Source of the DNA: Megamerina dolium | Lineage: Eukaryota; Arthropoda; Insecta; Diptera; Megamerinidae | Direction: 5' to 3' | Length of the DNA stretch: 64,000 bases | NCBI GenBank assembly: GCA_963854835.1 | Contig: OY978525.1 | Location: forward strand, 71,289,628 to 71,353,627 | Shown here: positions 61,740 to 64,000 of the stretch, one piece after another | How positions within the stretch are numbered: position 1 is the first letter of the stretch | Layout: each line of letters begins with the position of its first letter | Position numbers and translations under genes: made by a program | Notes under the pieces: model-generated | What the model was told of the DNA's origin: nothing | What the model saw: the letters and a program-made list of their open reading frames with translations, nothing else | Database searches by the model: none

Positions 61740-64000
61740 GATTCTAAAGTTCACGGAAGTCACGATTTGCGCCGACGAAGTTGGTAGCGTTATCAGAAAC
61801 GATAACTTGGCACTTCCTACGGCGAGCTATAAAGTGCTTAAGAGCTGCAATGAAAGCTGCTGTTGATAGGTCGGGCGCCAGTTCAAGGCGTACCGCCTTG
61901 GCTGTGAAGCATATAAACACAGCGATGTAGCTTTTTATTGGAGTTCTCCCTCTGATTTGTTGGGTGATTAGAAAGGGCCCACAGTAGTCAACTCCTGTTG
62001 TCTCAAATGGATACGATGCTGTGATGCGCGATGCTGGAAGGGACCCCATGATCTGTTCTGCTACAAGTGGGCGAAGATGATAGCCAATTATGCAATTGTG
62101 AATTAGTTGCCTAATTATTTTCCGACCACCGATTATCCAAAATTTGTCCCGATGTATGTTTTGAAGAGTCTGCATGAAAATGCTTTCTATGATGGTGTAC
62201 GATAAGTGTGTAAACAAATGGGTGTGAGTGTGGTAAGACGACTGGATGTTTGGCATCAAAAGAGAGAGTTGAATTTCTCACTTGTCCTCCAACACGTATT
62301 AAATTGTTGTGCAAAAATGGTGACAGCGACGATTATTTTGAAGTTCTGTCAATGGGTTTATTGGTTTGTAATTTGGTGAGCTCATTGTGAAAGCATTTTT
62401 GTTGAATGGATCGACAAATCATAAGCACTGTGGTGTTGATTTCGTTAGAGGTGATGGACGTTACTCGGTTTTTCCTGCGGAACCATCTTAATACGCAAAT
62501 ATAAGAACCAGCTTAGCATAGTTGTTTATGTGTTTGTGTTCGGCTATGATGTCACGTTGGTGTTCTGTCAGTAATCGCTGTTTGCGTTGTTCTGGCGGAA
62601 CGTTATATTCTGAGTTGGGGCAGCGACGTCTTTAAAAAAAAAAAGGGTCCTGCAACCACTGTTGACTATGTCTGATGTCGTCCACTGTTGCACCGCGAGA
62701 AGCCAGGTCGGTAGGTTTGAGTGCCGAAGGCACATGATTCACGTGCAGTGTGATGTCAGCTGCTGTATTTTCGAAACCCGATTGGCCACGAAGAGGGTCC
62801 ACCTGGACGGTTCGCCGAGAATCCAGCATAAGGCGATAGTAGAGTCAGTCCAACAGTGGATGCGATCTGACTCAATTGGATATATGGTTACCACAGATTG
62901 AAGAAGTTCTGCTAGCAACATTGTAACACATAGTTCCAACCGAGGTAAGCCGACTTCTTTCTTAGGTGCCACACGAGATTTGGCACACACCAGCGGTGAC
63001 ATTGGCTCTTACGTTGTACGAGTGACCAAATAAATGCGTGCGCCATAAGCCCTTGAGCTGGCATCTGCAAACGCATGAATTTCGGTGGTATTATTAAGTG
63101 GAACATACCTAGGAATTCGTATGTTGTCGATGAGACGTAATTGTTGTTGGAAGTTTTTCCATTGTGTGTAGACATCTTGTGGAACGCGTTCGTTCCAATC
63201 CAGCTTAAGTTGCCACAACTGTTGCATGAGAAGTTTGCATGAGACGATTAGGGGGTGAAGCAGCTCAAGCGGATCGAAAAAACTGGCTATCTGCGACAAT
63301 ATTGACCTCTTGGTTGCCTTCGACTCCGATGAACGAGTAGTGTAGTTAAAGAAGAAATTGTCTTGCATTGGTGACCATTTTAGTCCAAGAGTTTTAATAT
63401 ATTCGGAATAGCCAAGTTTCACAATTTCTTCGCTGTCCTCTTGGGGTATGTCTTCGATAATACTCATATCGTTCGAAGCAAATTTGCGCAGAGGGACACC
63501 ACCGGTACTAAGAAGCGACGTCACTTGCTGTTTTATTGCAATGACTTGGTCGACCGTTGATGCACCAGTCATAAAGTTGTCAACATAAAAGTCTTTGAGA
63601 GTGACGTCCGCCCTAATCGGAAAGCCTCATCACAGAGTGATGAGGTATAAAGGTGCGCCCTGATGTGTTGTTCTCAACGCTGATCATATGGTTCAGGGAT
63701 TTGTATTCATCCATGAACACAGCGTAGTGCTCGAAAAGAGTAGGATTTCGTGAGAATTTATATTTCAAAGAAATTAACCTTTTGAATGCGATGTCGTGTG
63801 GATAGCCTAGCGTCTGTGCAGGCGCACGATAAATTTATTGCTGACCGAACACCTAGTGGTTGTGGCTTCGAAGAGCTCCTCACAAGCCCTTTCTTCAGCT
63901 GAGAAAAACCTAGGTGGATTGTGACATTCAAGCATGCAGAAATTCTCGAGTAGATAATCAAGCTGAGGCTGACCACTAGTGGTGAATACCTTGTAGATTG
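61740..64000 (-). pseudogene. BEL/Pao pol (BEL-B), running off the window
   Basis: From right to left on the minus strand: RT pieces from 63976 (FCMLECHNPPRFFSAEE-like start, broken frames), then the catalytic box YVDN (about 63575-63586, expected YVDD) and MTGASTVDQVIAIKQQVTSLL. RNase H follows with EIHAFADASSRAYGARIYLV (about 63080-63020) and CWTDSTIALCWIL (about 62855). Integrase gives the zinc-region remnant, then TGVDYCGPFLI and IVSDNATNFVGANRDF (62259-61744). Integrase is cut off at about 61740, before its last catalytic Glu. Several stops and frame changes occur (about 62260-62640, 62740 and 63600). Gag lies beyond the window. Confidence 0.87.

Overview
This window is AT-rich eukaryotic DNA, almost certainly from an insect and most likely a fly. 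The evidence is the mix of element families (Ty3/Gypsy, BEL/Pao, Jockey, R1/LOA and RTE LINEs, mariner, piggyBac, PIF/Harbinger), introns of 56-57 bases, and a tRNA primer site matching a fly-type tRNA-Leu. The species cannot be named from this sequence. I found no rRNA, no functional tRNA gene, no CRISPR and no recognisable host housekeeping gene. Nearly everything identifiable is transposable-element DNA in nested layers. Family names such as Gypsy-A/B/C and BEL-A/B are labels used only here.

Layout. 1-5083: 3' half of a Gypsy element (Gypsy-A) with an intact partial pol, a 2.2 kb non-coding tail and a 3' LTR. 5084-9417: AT-rich DNA with one SINE. 9418-13700: a broken Jockey-type LINE with a SINE in ORF1. 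14640-15670: an antisense Gypsy-A relic. 15872-16603: an isolated, unrecognised small secreted-protein reading frame with TATA box and poly(A) signal, split by one in-frame TAA. 17330-18170: a LINE reverse-transcriptase relic. 19092-26362: a degraded long-LTR Gypsy element (Gypsy-B) whose 3' LTR is split by a Harbinger transposon (22504-25757), itself hit by a SINE. 26642-31344: BEL/Pao sequence on the minus strand. 32430-33736: a nearly intact mariner. 34421-35397: another Gypsy-B LTR. 35398-40772: a decayed Gypsy-C on the minus strand, abutting a Harbinger fragment. 41820-42205: a Gypsy-C LTR relic. 42330-50330: an old LINE split by a complete Gypsy-C (43269-49199). 50395-52696: RTE LINE and piggyBac relics. 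52697-57180: a third, decayed Gypsy-C with two SINE insertions. 57181-58850: R1-type LINE relic. 58851-61735: Gypsy relics. 61740-64000: a second BEL/Pao pol running off the window.

Most notable. (1) The Gypsy-C at 43269-49199 looks young and complete: I see no difference between its two 438-base LTRs, it has a 4-base target duplication, and gag and pol are both open. Its gag carries an N-terminal SAP domain. Gag and pol appear joined by a textbook -1 frameshift signal: heptamer GTTAAAC, a 6-base spacer and a perfect 11-bp stem. (2) A tRNA-derived SINE family has six copies here, four with clean target duplications inside other elements, giving a relative insertion history. (3) The small secreted-protein frame at 15956-16546 is the only candidate gene with no visible relation to a mobile element.

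The autonomous elements supply endonuclease, integrase and reverse transcriptase. The SINE has no protein and must borrow LINE machinery. The dense mixture of dead elements on both strands would suit heterochromatin or a piRNA-producing locus, but that is inference.
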